A stretch of 64,000 nt of DNA from Streptomyces violascens (GTDB taxonomy: Bacteria > Actinomycetota > Actinomycetes > Streptomycetales > Streptomycetaceae): contig NZ_BMUA01000003.1 in the NCBI RefSeq assembly GCF_014649955.1, forward strand, positions 1 to 64,000, written 5' to 3'. Shown piece after piece: positions 16,012 through 25,190 of the stretch (within the stretch, counting starts at the first letter, position 1; every line of letters starts with the position of its first letter). The notes beneath the pieces are model-generated. The model had not been told where the DNA came from, made no database searches, and was given only the letters and a program-made list of their open reading frames with translations. The position numbers were made by a program, and so were the translations under genes.

Positions 16012-19000
16012 TGCTGGCTCCCGTCGGGGCGGTGCGGCTGCTGCTCGGGCTGCTCGGGCGGGTATCCGTAGCCGTACGGGTCGTAACTCCCGTCCTGCGG
16101 CAGCGGCTGGCCCTGCGCCTGCTGCTGGTAGGGGTCGTACGGCTGCTGCCCCTGCCCGTCGGCGTACTGGCCCTGGCCGAACTGGCCGTCGGCGCCCGGG
16201 ACTTGGGGGTACGGGGTCTCGGGATAGTGCTGCTCGGGGTACGGGACCTGGGCGTACTGGCCGTCGGGGTACTGCTGGTAGCCGGGGTACTGCTGCTGGT
16301 ACGGGTCGTACTGCTGCTGCGCCTGCTGGTCGGACTCGGCAGGGTCGGCGGCCGGGGAGGTGGTGGCGTACTGCGCCGCGTCCCACTCGTCGTACGCCGG
16401 CTGCTGCGGGATCCCGGCCTGCTCGGCGGGCTGTCCGGCGCCCGGGGCCTCGCCGGGGACCTCGGCCTGGGCGCGGAGCCTGCGGGCCCGGCGGCCCTCG
16501 CCCGCGGCGGGCTGTGCGGGAACAGCCGCCAGGGTCTCCTCGGCCTCGGGCAGGTCGTCGTCGATCTCGCGGCGGCGGCCCGGCAGGGCGAGCACCAGCA
16601 GGACCAGGGCGAGCGCTGCCTGCATCCAGATCCAGGCGGTGTGGGTGAAGGGGGCGTCGTAGGTGACGTCCAACTTGCCCCCGCCGGAGGGGAGTTCGAA
16701 GCCCTGGGCCCAGCCGTCGACGGTGGTCTTCTTGAGCGCCTTGCCGTCGAGGGTGGCGGTCCAGCCGGGGGCGGCCTTGTCGGCGATGCGCAGGACGCCG
16801 CCCGCCTGGTCCGCCGGGATCTTCGTGTGGATGTCGACGGGGTCGGCGGCCACGGGCAGGCTCTCGCCGCCCTTGGCCGGGACGATCACGGCGCGGGCGA
16901 CCTGGCGGTCGACCCGCCACAGCGCGCTGCCGTCGAGCTGGCTGAGGCGGCTGAGGCCGGGCGTCGAGTCGAGGGTGCGCGCGAAGGAGCGGGGCGCGCC
17001 GTCGCGGACCAGCACATAGCGCACTGCGTAGCCACTGAGCTGGGTCGACTGGTCGGCGCCGGAGCCTGCGACGAGGTTGGAGACGACCTTGCCGAGCCCG
17101 GCGTCCGAGCCGCCGGACGCGGCGAGTTCGGCGTCGCCGAGCTGGGCGCCCGAGCCCCTCACCAGCGTGTACGCGACCTTGGCGGGCGAGGTGCCGCCGA
17201 GGACCAGGGTGCGGGCCTGGTCGCGGGTGCCGCTCTCCTCGGCGACGAACGCCGGTACCTGCACGGGGTCGCGGCGCTCCAGCGGGCCCGCGGCGCCGCC
17301 GATCATCCAGTTCGCGGCGGAGTACACGGGGCCGAGGGCGGCCGCGAGCGCGATCAGAGCGGCGACCGGCTGGCGCCAGCCGAAACCGTGCCCGGCGACC
17401 CGGGTCCGGCCGTTCTCGGCGCCGAGCGCCCCGGCGGCGAGCAGCGCGAGCCCGTACACGAGGGTCGCGGGGCCCGCCCAGGCGCTGTGGTTCGACAGGA
17501 CCGCGAAGAGGAAGCCGGTGAGCGCGACCGCCCAGGCGGTGCGGATCGCGACGGTGCGCTCCGAGCGGAGCAGGGCTGCGAGCGCGGCTCCGACGAAGCC
17601 GATGAGCAGCAGCCCGCCGATGGTCTTGGGCCCGCCGGGGCTCGCCCCGAGCAGGTCGAGCGCGCCGGCCGAGCCGTCGCCGTACTCCAGGCCCGCTTCC
17701 CTGAGAAAGCCGGACGGGCCGGTGACCAGGGTCAGCGACCAGGGCGCGAGCATCAGGAGCGGGGTGCCGACGGCGGCCAGGAAGCGCAGGCCGTACGCCC
17801 CGAGGTCGCCCCGGCGCAGGCCGAGCACGCCGATGCCGAGCAGCACCGCGACCGGCCACACGACCGGCGTGAACGCCGTCGCGATGGTCAGGAGCAGCGC
17901 GTACGTCCAGGTGGCGCGCCAGCTGCCGCGCGCGCCGTCGCCGCGGAACCCGGCGGCGGACACCCCGGCCCGGCCGATCAGCGGCAACAGGATCGCGAGG
18001 ACGGCGGTGCCGAGCCGGCCCGCGGCGAGCGCGCCGGTGGCGGCGGGCAGGAAGGCGTACGCGATGGCCGCCCAGGCGCGCAGCTGGCGGGATGCGACGA
18101 GCGGGCGCGAGGCGAAGTACGCGGTGAGCCCGGCCAGCGGGACCGAGCAGACCAGGAGCAGGGTCAGCGCGAAGCCGGTCGAGCCGAAGCAGAGCGCGGA
18201 CAGGACGGCGATGATCGCCAGGTAGGGCGGCGCGGTCTGGGTGCCGCCGGCGCCGATGGGGTGCCAGGCGTCGGCGTAGCGGCCCCACAGGCCGCCGATG
18301 TGGTCGGGGGCGGGCAGCAGGGCGCCGCCCATGAGGGTGCCGCCGCCGAACAGATCGCGGCACGCGGCGAGGGAGACGAGCAGAAGGAGCGCGAAGAGGA
18401 CCGGCGCCGGTTTGCGGGCGATCTTCTTGAGGCGGGCGAACTGCTCGATCTCCAGGAAGTCGGCGTCGTCGCCGCCGGGTCCGGATTCGACGGCGCCGTG
18501 CCGGGAGCCGCCGGTGTCCTCGGTGCCAGCGCCGAGGCTGCCGGCCATGGATTCGACGGTGGCGCGGATGGTGGCGCCGGGCGGCGGGAACAGCGGGCGC
18601 AGCTCGCTCGCCTCGACGCCGCTCTTGCCGCGCCGCTTGCGTCCGGCGAGGATCCTGCCCGGCCGCAGCAGGGTGCCGAAGAGGCCCATGACCTCGTCGA
18701 CGGCCTGCCCCGGCACCTTGCCCACGAGGTAGGCGACGGTGCGCAGGAGCGTGCCGATCACGATGCGGAGCAGCACGTAAGGGAGCAGTGCGGGACGGGA
18801 GTTGACGAGCATGGTGTAGACGGCGCCCGCCTTGTCGACCCGGTGCGGGTTGACGACCGAGCGGCCCGCGCAGTCGACGGTGCGGCGCTCGCGGGCGGCG
18901 GCCTCGGCGTGGCGGACCGCGGCGTCGGGGGCGACGAGGACGGTGTGGCCGGCGGCGTGGGCGCGCCAGCACAGGTCGACGTCGTCGCGCATCAGGGGCA

Positions 19001-19724
19001 GCCTGCGGTCGAAGCCGCCGAGCTCGTCCCAGACGTCACGGCGGATCAGCATGCCCGCGGAGGACACCGACAGCACGGGGCGGACCTGGTCGTGCTGGCC
19101 CTGGTCCTGTTCACGCCGGTCCAGGCCCGTCCAGCGGCGCCCGCTGTGGGCGATGGAGACGCCCACTTCGAGGAGTTGCTTGCGGTCGTACCAGCCGCGG
19201 AGTTTGGGACCGATGATCGCGGCATAGGGGTTGGAGTCGGCGACGCGCAGCAGTTCGGCGAGCGCGTCGGGCTCCGGCGCGCAGTCGTCGTGGAGCAGCC
19301 AGAGCCACTGCACGGGCTCGCCGTGCGGGAGTTCGGGCAGGTCGTAGCTGTCGTCGCGCCAGGTGCGCGAGACCGGGTCCCAGCCGCTGGGGCGCTTCAG
19401 ATAGGGCAGTTCCTCGGGGCCGAGCACGGGCGCCGTGCGAGCGGCCTCCTCGACGGCGGCGCCGAATCCGGTGCGACGGGCCAGGTGCAGGACGCGTTCG
19501 GCGCCGAGGGCCTCGGTGACCAGGCGGGCGGAGTCGTCGGCACTGCCGGTGTCGGCGGCGTACGCGTTCTGCACGGGGCGTTCCTGGCCCAGGAGTCCGG
19601 CCAGGACGTCGGGGAGCCAGCGTGCGCCGTCGTGCGAGACGACCACGGCGGTGACGACATGTCGGGGGAACTCGGGAGTCGCGGCCGCCTCGTACGGGGC
19701 CGTCGACTGGCTGTGCACGGACAT
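16008..19724 (-). CDS. Giant polytopic family-2 glycosyltransferase
   Basis: A 1238-residue membrane enzyme. The cytosolic GT2 domain (about 20-320) shows VTAVVVSHDGARWLPDVLAG, the DxD-like LLHDDCAPEPD near 145 and MRDDVDLCWRAH near 246. A linker with one membrane segment follows, then a multi-helix region (about 480-840) of the GT-C/mannosyltransferase style, an extracytoplasmic domain (about 840-1030) and a last helix near 1035. The tail (about 1060-1238) is low-complexity, rich in Gln, Tyr, Pro and Gly (QYDPYQQQYPGYQQ). It probably adds sugars to a lipid-linked or exported acceptor. The start is the ATG of MSVHSQST; GGAGGGG lies 11 bases before. It is coupled to DUF5719 and sits beside whiB. 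Confidence 0.87.
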   Translation of the reverse strand: MSVHSQSTAPYEAAATPEFPRHVVTAVVVSHDGARWLPDVLAGLLGQERPVQNAYAADTGSADDSARLVTEALGAERVLHLARRTGFGAAVEEAARTAPVLGPEELPYLKRPSGWDPVSRTWRDDSYDLPELPHGEPVQWLWLLHDDCAPEPDALAELLRVADSNPYAAIIGPKLRGWYDRKQLLEVGVSIAHSGRRWTGLDRREQDQGQHDQVRPVLSVSSAGMLIRRDVWDELGGFDRRLPLMRDDVDLCWRAHAAGHTVLVAPDAAVRHAEAAARERRTVDCAGRSVVNPHRVDKAGAVYTMLVNSRPALLPYVLLRIVIGTLLRTVAYLVGKVPGQAVDEVMGLFGTLLRPGRILAGRKRRGKSGVEASELRPLFPPPGATIRATVESMAGSLGAGTEDTGGSRHGAVESGPGGDDADFLEIEQFARLKKIARKPAPVLFALLLLVSLAACRDLFGGGTLMGGALLPAPDHIGGLWGRYADAWHPIGAGGTQTAPPYLAIIAVLSALCFGSTGFALTLLLVCSVPLAGLTAYFASRPLVASRQLRAWAAIAYAFLPAATGALAAGRLGTAVLAILLPLIGRAGVSAAGFRGDGARGSWRATWTYALLLTIATAFTPVVWPVAVLLGIGVLGLRRGDLGAYGLRFLAAVGTPLLMLAPWSLTLVTGPSGFLREAGLEYGDGSAGALDLLGASPGGPKTIGGLLLIGFVGAALAALLRSERTVAIRTAWAVALTGFLFAVLSNHSAWAGPATLVYGLALLAAGALGAENGRTRVAGHGFGWRQPVAALIALAAALGPVYSAANWMIGGAAGPLERRDPVQVPAFVAEESGTRDQARTLVLGGTSPAKVAYTLVRGSGAQLGDAELAASGGSDAGLGKVVSNLVAGSGADQSTQLSGYAVRYVLVRDGAPRSFARTLDSTPGLSRLSQLDGSALWRVDRQVARAVIVPAKGGESLPVAADPVDIHTKIPADQAGGVLRIADKAAPGWTATLDGKALKKTTVDGWAQGFELPSGGGKLDVTYDAPFTHTAWIWMQAALALVLLVLALPGRRREIDDDLPEAEETLAAVPAQPAAGEGRRARRLRAQAEVPGEAPGAGQPAEQAGIPQQPAYDEWDAAQYATTSPAADPAESDQQAQQQYDPYQQQYPGYQQYPDGQYAQVPYPEQHYPETPYPQVPGADGQFGQGQYADGQGQQPYDPYQQQAQGQPLPQDGSYDPYGYGYPPEQPEQQPHRPDGSQQ

Positions 19725-19998
19725 CGAGGTACGGGCCCCTCCGCCCCGGAAGGCTGCTGTGCTGACTGCGGTCGGCGCGGCCGGTGTTGCGAGACGGGCT
19801 CTGACGTGACCGGAGTGCCGTGGACAGCGCCCCACACTAACGGCTGCCACACAAACGGTCCGCCGCCTGCGGACGGGGCACAGGGGACGGACCGTTGGTT
19901 GTGTACGAAGTTGGGCGGTTTGGGCCCCCGAGGGCGGTCGCCGGGGGTCAGACGGCGGCCTTCCCGAGGGCGCTTCTCGACGGCCCTTCTCGAGGAGT

Positions 19999-20262
19999 TC
20001 AGACTGCGGCCTTCTTCAGACGGCGGCGCTCGCGCTCGGACAGACCGCCCCAGATGCCGAACCGCTCGTCGTTGGCGAGGGCGTACTCAAGGCATTCGGA
20101 GCGCACTTCGCAGGCGAGGCAGACCTTTTTGGCCTCCCTGGTGGAGCCGCCCTTTTCGGGGAAGAAGGATTCGGGGTCGGTCTGGGCGCAGAGTGCCCGT
20201 TCCTGCCAGCCGAGCTCCTCTTCGGCCTCGTCGACCAGCAGTTCCTGAAACAGCTCGGTCAT
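19999..20262 (-). CDS. whiB: WhiB, iron-sulfur sporulation regulator
   Basis: An 87-residue Wbl protein. Cys25, Cys48, Cys51 and Cys57 bind a [4Fe-4S] cluster; FGIWGG (68-73) and the basic tail ERERRRLKK form the DNA-binding end. The sequence is close to Streptomyces WhiB over its whole length, the protein that with WhiA triggers sporulation septation. M. tuberculosis WhiB2 (Rv3260c) sits in the same position. GAGGGG lies 6 bases before the ATG. A TTGACT/TGTAAT promoter lies 70-100 bases upstream, and a GACAC motif, the core recognised by WhiA, sits at its predicted start point. Confidence 0.96.
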   Translation of the reverse strand: MTELFQELLVDEAEEELGWQERALCAQTDPESFFPEKGGSTREAKKVCLACEVRSECLEYALANDERFGIWGGLSERERRRLKKAAV

Positions 20263-20335
20263 GTGCGCCCCTCGTCTGTCTTTTGCTGCCCCGTGATGTT
20301 GCCGTTACCGAATCCGGCTGAACGACACGAGTGAA

Positions 20336-20365
20336 ATTACAAGTGCGTGGATCCGGGCCAGTCAA
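20336..20365 (-). promoter_or_regulatory. whiB promoter candidate
   Basis: Minus strand: TTGACT (20365-20360), 18-base spacer, TGTAAT (20341-20336). Start near 20329, giving a leader of about 67 bases. Whether it corresponds to the constitutive or the developmental whiB promoter known in S. coelicolor cannot be told from sequence. Confidence 0.6.
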
Positions 20366-20569
20366 GCCGAGATCTGCTATTGGGCCCCGTATTCACTCTG
20401 CGGAACCAAGGCCGTGCGGAAAGTGTTCAAATCGGTTAAAAGGTGACACCCGCCACTGCCCCACGCCGACGCCTCTCCTCACCGGTTCGCCCGACCCCCG
20501 CTCGACTGTGACCACAGAGGAGGACGAGCCGATTGTTGATCTTGTTGCGCCCGTACCCGGAAAGCGGCC

Positions 20570-20588
20570 CGGATCACATTCGGATCAC
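20570..20588. repeat. Direct repeat CGGATCAC, 11-base period
   Basis: Two exact copies of CGGATCAC separated by ATT, in phase on one DNA face, within the whiB upstream gap. A possible activator site; no known regulator matched. Confidence 0.4.
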
Positions 20589-20980
20589 GAGAAGGCAACG
20601 GCGTTTGGTTGCACAGTTGCTGCGCCACATCTCCGGCCCCGCGACTGCACAAACCTTTCTCCGGCTCCAGTAACCGGATGAGGTGAAACATTGCCGCCAA
20701 ATCGGTCATTGGGTTGACAACACACCCACCGACCCGTTCTCCTGGACCGCATGTCAGTGACCGCAGCGCACCGAGCGACCCATACCCGTGGGTTCCGCAG
20801 CGCTGTCCAGGCTCGCTGTTGCTGTTCCAGCTGTTGATTCCGCACCTCCAGCGCCACGTGCGATCCAGCTTCTCCCCTCGCCTCCCCCGAGACGCCACGC
20901 GTCCGCTCCGGGCGGCCGCCGTCTCCGCGAGACACCTCATCTGCGACACCCCAGCACTTCTGCCGAGGAACCCCCGCACC

Positions 20981-21487
20981 ATGAACAGCAGCCACAGCGA
21001 CCTCCAGATCGCCGGCGACATCCTTGAGGTCCAGCACCTCCTGCAGCCCGCCCGCGAGCACCCCGCCACCGTCGCCGAGTTCGCCGGACTCGCCCGCTCG
21101 ATCGCCGCCGACCGCTCCCAGTGGGCCCACCTCGTCCAGTACGACGCGGTCTCCCGCTGGTACCACCGGCTGCGCACCGGGCCCGGCTACGAGGTCTGGC
21201 TCCTGTCCTGGGTGCCCGGCCAGGGCAGCGGCGCCCACGACCACGGCGCGTCCTCCGGCGTGCTGACCGTCCTGGCCGGCGAGCTGACCGAGCGCACCGA
21301 GCGCGGCGTACAGAACCTGGGCGCCGGATCCCAGCGGGTCTTCGCGCCGGGCTATGTGCACGACGTCGTCAACGACTCCCTGGAACCGGCCGTCAGCCTG
21401 CACGTCTACTACCCGGGCCTCACCGACATGCCGATGCATGCCAGCCAGAGCTCCTCCCCGGCGGCCCAGGATGTCGTACCCGCCTGA
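20981..21487 (+). CDS. Cysteine dioxygenase family protein
   Basis: A 168-residue cupin. The iron ligands of the cysteine dioxygenase family are visible: His86 and His88 in GAHDHGASSG and His127 in GYVHDVVN. It should oxidise cysteine (or a related thiol) to its sulfinate in the cytosol with O2. The start is the ATG of MNSSHSDLQ with GAGGAA 11 bases upstream. A longer TTG-started frame adds 89 residues with no domain character and is rejected. It is followed after 97 bases by fbiA on the same strand. Confidence 0.88.
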   Translation: MNSSHSDLQIAGDILEVQHLLQPAREHPATVAEFAGLARSIAADRSQWAHLVQYDAVSRWYHRLRTGPGYEVWLLSWVPGQGSGAHDHGASSGVLTVLAGELTERTERGVQNLGAGSQRVFAPGYVHDVVNDSLEPAVSLHVYYPGLTDMPMHASQSSSPAAQDVVPA

Positions 21488-21584
21488 CGCTCCCACCCTT
21501 CCCCAAGTCCTGAAGGAACAGGGGAGGCCCCAATCCCGACCACCGCCCCTCAAAGGATCGGGCTCCGCCTGACAGACTGTCGGC

Positions 21585-22541
21585 ATGCGCATTGTGGTTC
21601 TGGCAGGCGGCATCGGTGGTGCCCGCTTCCTCCGTGGTCTGAAGTCCGCCGCCCCCGACGCGGACATCACCGTCATCGGCAACACCGGTGACGACATCCA
21701 TCTGTTCGGCCTGAAGGTCTGCCCCGACCTCGACACCGTGATGTACACCCTGGGCGGTGGCATCAACGAGGAGCAGGGCTGGGGACGTACCGACGAGTCC
21801 TTCACCGTGAAGGAGGAGCTCGCCGCATACGGGGTGGGGCCCGAGTGGTTCGGGCTCGGCGACCGCGACTTCGCGACCCACATCGTCCGTACGCAGATGC
21901 TCGGCGCGGGCTATCCGCTGAGCGCCGTCACCGAGGCGCTGTGTGCTCGCTGGCAGCCCGGCGTCCGGCTCATCCCGATGTCCGACGACCGCGTGGAGAC
22001 CCATGTGGCCATCGACGTGGACGGCGAGCGCAAGGCCGTCCACTTCCAGGAGTACTGGGTGAAGCTGCGGGCCTCCGTGGACGCGCAGGCCGTCGTGCCG
22101 GTCGGCGCCGAGCAGGCCAAGCCCGCGCCCGGCGTCCTCGACGCGATCGCCGCGGCCGACGTGATCCTGTTCCCGCCGTCCAACCCGGTCGTCTCGGTCG
22201 GCACGATCCTGGCCGTGCCGGGCATCCGCGAGGCGATCGCCGAGGCGGGCGTGCCCGTGGTCGGCCTCTCCCCCATCGTGGGCGACGCCCCGGTGCGCGG
22301 CATGGCCGACAAGGTGCTCGCGGCGGTCGGCGTGGAGTCCACGGCGGCGGCGGTCGCCGAGCACTACGGCTCGGGGCTGCTCGACGGCTGGCTGGTCGAC
22401 AGCGTGGACGCCGGATCGGTCGGGCGGATCGAGGAGGCGGGCATCCGCTGCCGTGCCGTGCCGCTGATGATGACGGACCTGGACGCGACGGCTGCGATGG
22501 CCCGCGAGGCCCTCACGCTGGCGGAGGAGGTCCGCGCGTGA
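21585..22541 (+). CDS. fbiA: 2-phospho-L-lactate (phosphoenolpyruvate) transferase, F420 biosynthesis
   Basis: A 318-residue CofD/FbiA enzyme that joins the activated three-carbon unit to the deazaflavin Fo. Family marks: [16 protein letters not shown] at the N-terminus, [14 protein letters not shown] near 37, [12 protein letters not shown] near 53, and [14 protein letters not shown] near 195. Actinobacteria use phosphoenolpyruvate, giving dehydro-F420-0. No clear ribosome site precedes the ATG; CAGACT six bases upstream could be a -10 box of a leaderless transcript. The gene overlaps fbiB by 4 bases. Confidence 0.95.
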   Translation: MRIVVLAGGIGGARFLRGLKSAAPDADITVIGNTGDDIHLFGLKVCPDLDTVMYTLGGGINEEQGWGRTDESFTVKEELAAYGVGPEWFGLGDRDFATHIVRTQMLGAGYPLSAVTEALCARWQPGVRLIPMSDDRVETHVAIDVDGERKAVHFQEYWVKLRASVDAQAVVPVGAEQAKPAPGVLDAIAAADVILFPPSNPVVSVGTILAVPGIREAIAEAGVPVVGLSPIVGDAPVRGMADKVLAAVGVESTAAAVAEHYGSGLLDGWLVDSVDAGSVGRIEEAGIRCRAVPLMMTDLDATAAMAREALTLAEEVRA

Positions 22542-23827
22542 ACCCTTCCTTCCGGGTGTGGGCGCTGCCGGGTCTTCCCGAGGTGCGGGCCGGTGACGAC
22601 CTCGCGAAGCTGATCGCGGCGGCCGAGCCCGCGCTCGCCGACGGCGACATCCTGCTCGTCACCTCGAAAATCGTCTCCAAGGCGGAGGGCCGGATCATCG
22701 GGGCCGCCGACCGCGAGGCAGCCATAGACGCCGAGACCGTACGGGTGGTGGCCCGGCGCGGCACCCTGCGCATAGTCGAGAACCGGCAGGGCCTGATCAT
22801 GGCCGCGGCGGGCGTCGACGCCTCCAACACCCCTGCCGGGACAGTCCTGTTGCTGCCCGAGGACCCGGACGCCTCGGCGGCCGCGATCCGCGCCGGGCTG
22901 CGCGACACGCTCGGCGTCGAGGTCGGCGTGATCGTCACGGACACCTTCGGACGGCCGTGGCGCAACGGGCTCACCGATGTGGCGATCGGCGCCAGTGGCG
23001 TACGCGTCCTGGACGATCTACGCGGCGGCACGGACGCGCACGGCAATCCGCTGAGCGCGACCGTCGTCTCGCTCGCCGACGAGCTGGCCGCCGCGGGCGA
23101 CCTGGTGAAGGGCAAGGCCGGCGGGCTTCCGGTCGCCGTGGTCCGCGGGCTCGGCCACGTCCTGGGCGAGGGCTCGGCCCGCGAGATGGTCCGCTCCTCG
23201 GCCGACGACATGTTCCGCCTGGGCACCTCGGAGGCGGTACGGGAGGCGGTCACCCAGCGGCGTACGGTACGGGCCTTCACTGCCGAGCCCGTCGACCCTG
23301 GCGCGGTACGGCGTGCGGTGGCGGCGGCGGTCACCGCGCCTGCCCCGCACCACACGACGCCCTGGCGCTTCGTGCTGCTCGAATCGGAGGAGTCGCGCAC
23401 GCGGCTGCTCGACGCGATGCGGGACGCCTGGATCGAGGACCTGCGCCGCGACGGCAAGTCCGAGGAGTCGATCGCCAAGCGGGTCGCGCGGGGCGAAGTC
23501 CTGCGCGCCGCGCCGTACCTGGTGGTGCCCTGCCTGGTGATGGACGGCTCGCACTCCTACGGCGACGCCCGCCGCGACGGCGCCGAGCGCGAGATGTTCG
23601 TGGTCGCGGCGGGCGCGGGCGTCCAGAACTTCCTGGTGGCCCTCGCGGGCGAGCGGCTCGGCTCGGCGTGGGTGTCCTCGACGATGTTCTGCCGCGATGT
23701 CGTACGCGACGCCCTCGACCTGCCCGCCCATTGGGACCCGATGGGGGCGGTGGCGGTGGGCCGTGCGGCGGAGCCGCCGAGGGAGCGGCCCGAGCGGGAG
23801 GCGTCGGCGTTCATAGAGGTCCGCTGA
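22538..23827 (+). CDS. fbiB: Bifunctional F420-0:gamma-glutamyl ligase / dehydro-F420 reductase
   Basis: 429 residues. Residues 1-240 are the CofE-type ligase ([21 protein letters not shown] near 40, [15 protein letters not shown] near 128) that adds gamma-linked glutamates to F420-0. Residues 245-429 are a flavin-dependent nitroreductase-fold domain ([12 protein letters not shown]), which in mycobacterial FbiB reduces dehydro-F420-0. The two-domain length is the full actinobacterial form. The GTG start overlaps the fbiA stop as GTGA, with GGAGGAGG upstream, so the pair is coupled. FbiC and FbiD are not in the window. Confidence 0.95.
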   Translation: MNPSFRVWALPGLPEVRAGDDLAKLIAAAEPALADGDILLVTSKIVSKAEGRIIGAADREAAIDAETVRVVARRGTLRIVENRQGLIMAAAGVDASNTPAGTVLLLPEDPDASAAAIRAGLRDTLGVEVGVIVTDTFGRPWRNGLTDVAIGASGVRVLDDLRGGTDAHGNPLSATVVSLADELAAAGDLVKGKAGGLPVAVVRGLGHVLGEGSAREMVRSSADDMFRLGTSEAVREAVTQRRTVRAFTAEPVDPGAVRRAVAAAVTAPAPHHTTPWRFVLLESEESRTRLLDAMRDAWIEDLRRDGKSEESIAKRVARGEVLRAAPYLVVPCLVMDGSHSYGDARRDGAEREMFVVAAGAGVQNFLVALAGERLGSAWVSSTMFCRDVVRDALDLPAHWDPMGAVAVGRAAEPPRERPEREASAFIEVR

Positions 23828-23851
23828 ACCGGCCCTCTTCGCTCAACCCGC

Positions 23852-24820
23852 CTACAGCGGGGCGATGTTGCCGGGCTGCATGCGCGGGGCGCGGCGCTCC
23901 GGGGTACGGCCGCTGAGCAGGATCAGACGGGCGGCCCGGTGGCGCTGGCCCGCATAAGGTTCGAGCAGCGCCAGCATCTCGGCGTCGTCGGCGTTCCGGT
24001 TGCCCGCGAGGGCGTGGCCGATGATGCCGGGCAGATGGAGGTCGCCGACGGTCACCAAGTCGGCGGCGCCGATGGCCCGTTGAAGGGTTTCGGCGGCGGT
24101 CCACGGGCCGATGCCGGGGATGAGCCGGAGCCGCTCGGCGGCCTTCGCGGGGTCCATGGCGGCCGCCTCCTCCATGCGGCGGGCCACCCTGACCGCGCGC
24201 ATCACGGTGTCCGAGCGCTTGGAGTCGACGCCGGCGCGGTGCCACTCCCAGGACGGGATCAGCGCCCAGGTCCTGGCGTCGGGCATGACGTACATCCCGT
24301 CGGGGGCGCCGGGGGCGGGCTCACCGTACTTGCGGACGAGGAGCCGCCAGGCGCGGTAGGCCTCGGTCGTCGTGACCTTCTGCTCCAGCACGGAGGGGAT
24401 CAGGGATTCGAGGACGAGGCCGGTACGGCCGAGGCGCAGGCCGGGCCGCCTGCGGTGTGCCTCCGCCACGAGGCGGTGGCGGGGCGCGAAGGCCCCGGGA
24501 TCGTCCAACTCACCCAGCAAGGCCGGGAGTTGGTCCAGCATCCACTCCGCACCCTCGCCCCACGCTTCGGCCTGCGCGGTGTCCTTCGTGGCGGTCACGC
24601 GCAGGGTGGCGGGGCCGGCGGGGGTTCTCGATGTGCGCCATACCGCTCCGTCGGGGGTGGTGCGGTAGGTGGGGTCTGCGGGGCCGCGTCTGAGGGGGCC
24701 GAGGGTCAGGGGGAGGTCGAGGGGGCCCTCCGCCGGGGCCCAGGTCCGGGTCCGCCCTGCCGCGCGCGGGGCGGGGATGGGGCGGCGGCTGGGTGTGCGG
24801 GGGGCGAATCGTCCTGCCAC
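23852..24820 (-). CDS. AlkA-type DNA-3-methyladenine glycosylase (HhH-GPD)
   Basis: A 322-residue base-excision repair enzyme. The helix-hairpin-helix and GPD segment is clear: LRLIPGIGPWTAAETLQRA near 237, followed by the catalytic aspartate in TVGDLHLPG. It should remove alkylated purines from DNA. The start is the GTG of VAGRFAPRTP with GAGGAA upstream; the longer frame starts in repeat-derived sequence and is rejected. It is convergent with fbiB (24-base gap). In M. tuberculosis the same slot after fbiB holds a different DNA-acting gene (Rv3263). Confidence 0.85.
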   Translation of the reverse strand: MAGRFAPRTPSRRPIPAPRAAGRTRTWAPAEGPLDLPLTLGPLRRGPADPTYRTTPDGAVWRTSRTPAGPATLRVTATKDTAQAEAWGEGAEWMLDQLPALLGELDDPGAFAPRHRLVAEAHRRRPGLRLGRTGLVLESLIPSVLEQKVTTTEAYRAWRLLVRKYGEPAPGAPDGMYVMPDARTWALIPSWEWHRAGVDSKRSDTVMRAVRVARRMEEAAAMDPAKAAERLRLIPGIGPWTAAETLQRAIGAADLVTVGDLHLPGIIGHALAGNRNADDAEMLALLEPYAGQRHRAARLILLSGRTPERRAPRMQPGNIAPL

Positions 24821-25190
24821 GGGGGTTCCTCGGGAGTGGGGTGCCCTTCGAGGGTACGCGGCTTTGCCCCCCACCCCTTCCCGCTGTGACACTCTGCGGC
24901 TCCGCCGCGTGGCCTCCGGGGGTTGGAATGGGGTGAGGCCGGTTTTCCCGGGGCTCCGCCCCAGACCCCATTCGCGCCTGAAGGGCGCTCGTCCTCAAAC
25001 TCCCCCAAGGCCTCAAGGGCCAGGGGGGACCCCCATGACAGGCTGGGTATGCCTGCATGGGCACCCTGCCAAGTCCAGCGCTGCCAGGGGCGCGGGGAAC
25101 TGCGCGACCAGCCCCCACCCGTCCGCAGTGGAAGCAGCGGAAAACAGCCCCGACTCAGCCCCTCCGGCGTTTGAGGAGCGGGGGCCCGGG
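24821..25190. repeat. Intergenic region made of interspersed repeat modules A and B
   Basis: 370 bases without a gene. Module A (24951-25000) reads GGGCTCCGCCCCAGACCCC followed by TTCGCGCCTGAAGGGCGCTC and GTCCTCAAAC. Module B (25083-25113) reads AGGGGCGCGGGGAACTGCGC then GACCAG. A further inverted A-type piece CCTCCGGCGTTTGAGGAGCG is at 25161-25180. The same modules in the same order occur at 44104-44230. They are typical dispersed, non-coding streptomycete elements. Confidence 0.75.

Larger units (their letters stand above)
20263..20980. promoter_or_regulatory. 718-base regulatory gap between whiB and cysteine dioxygenase
   Basis: The longest gene-free stretch of the window, less GC-rich near whiB. 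It holds the whiB promoter candidate (20336-20365), two GACAC motifs (20324-20328 and 20445-20449), the direct repeat CGGATCAC at 20570-20588, and, for the rightward gene, TTGACA at 20714-20719 without a clear -10. Open frames across it (for example 20331-20681) have no protein-like composition and I do not accept them. Confidence 0.5.

Noticed and set aside
16032-20321. 1429-codon open frame opposite the giant glycosyltransferase and whiB
   Set aside because: A shadow frame caused by GC-rich third positions. The minus-strand genes have recognisable domains; this frame has none.
20714-20980. TTG-started 89-codon extension of the cysteine dioxygenase
   Set aside because: No domain character, and an ATG with a good ribosome site begins exactly at the conserved N-terminus.
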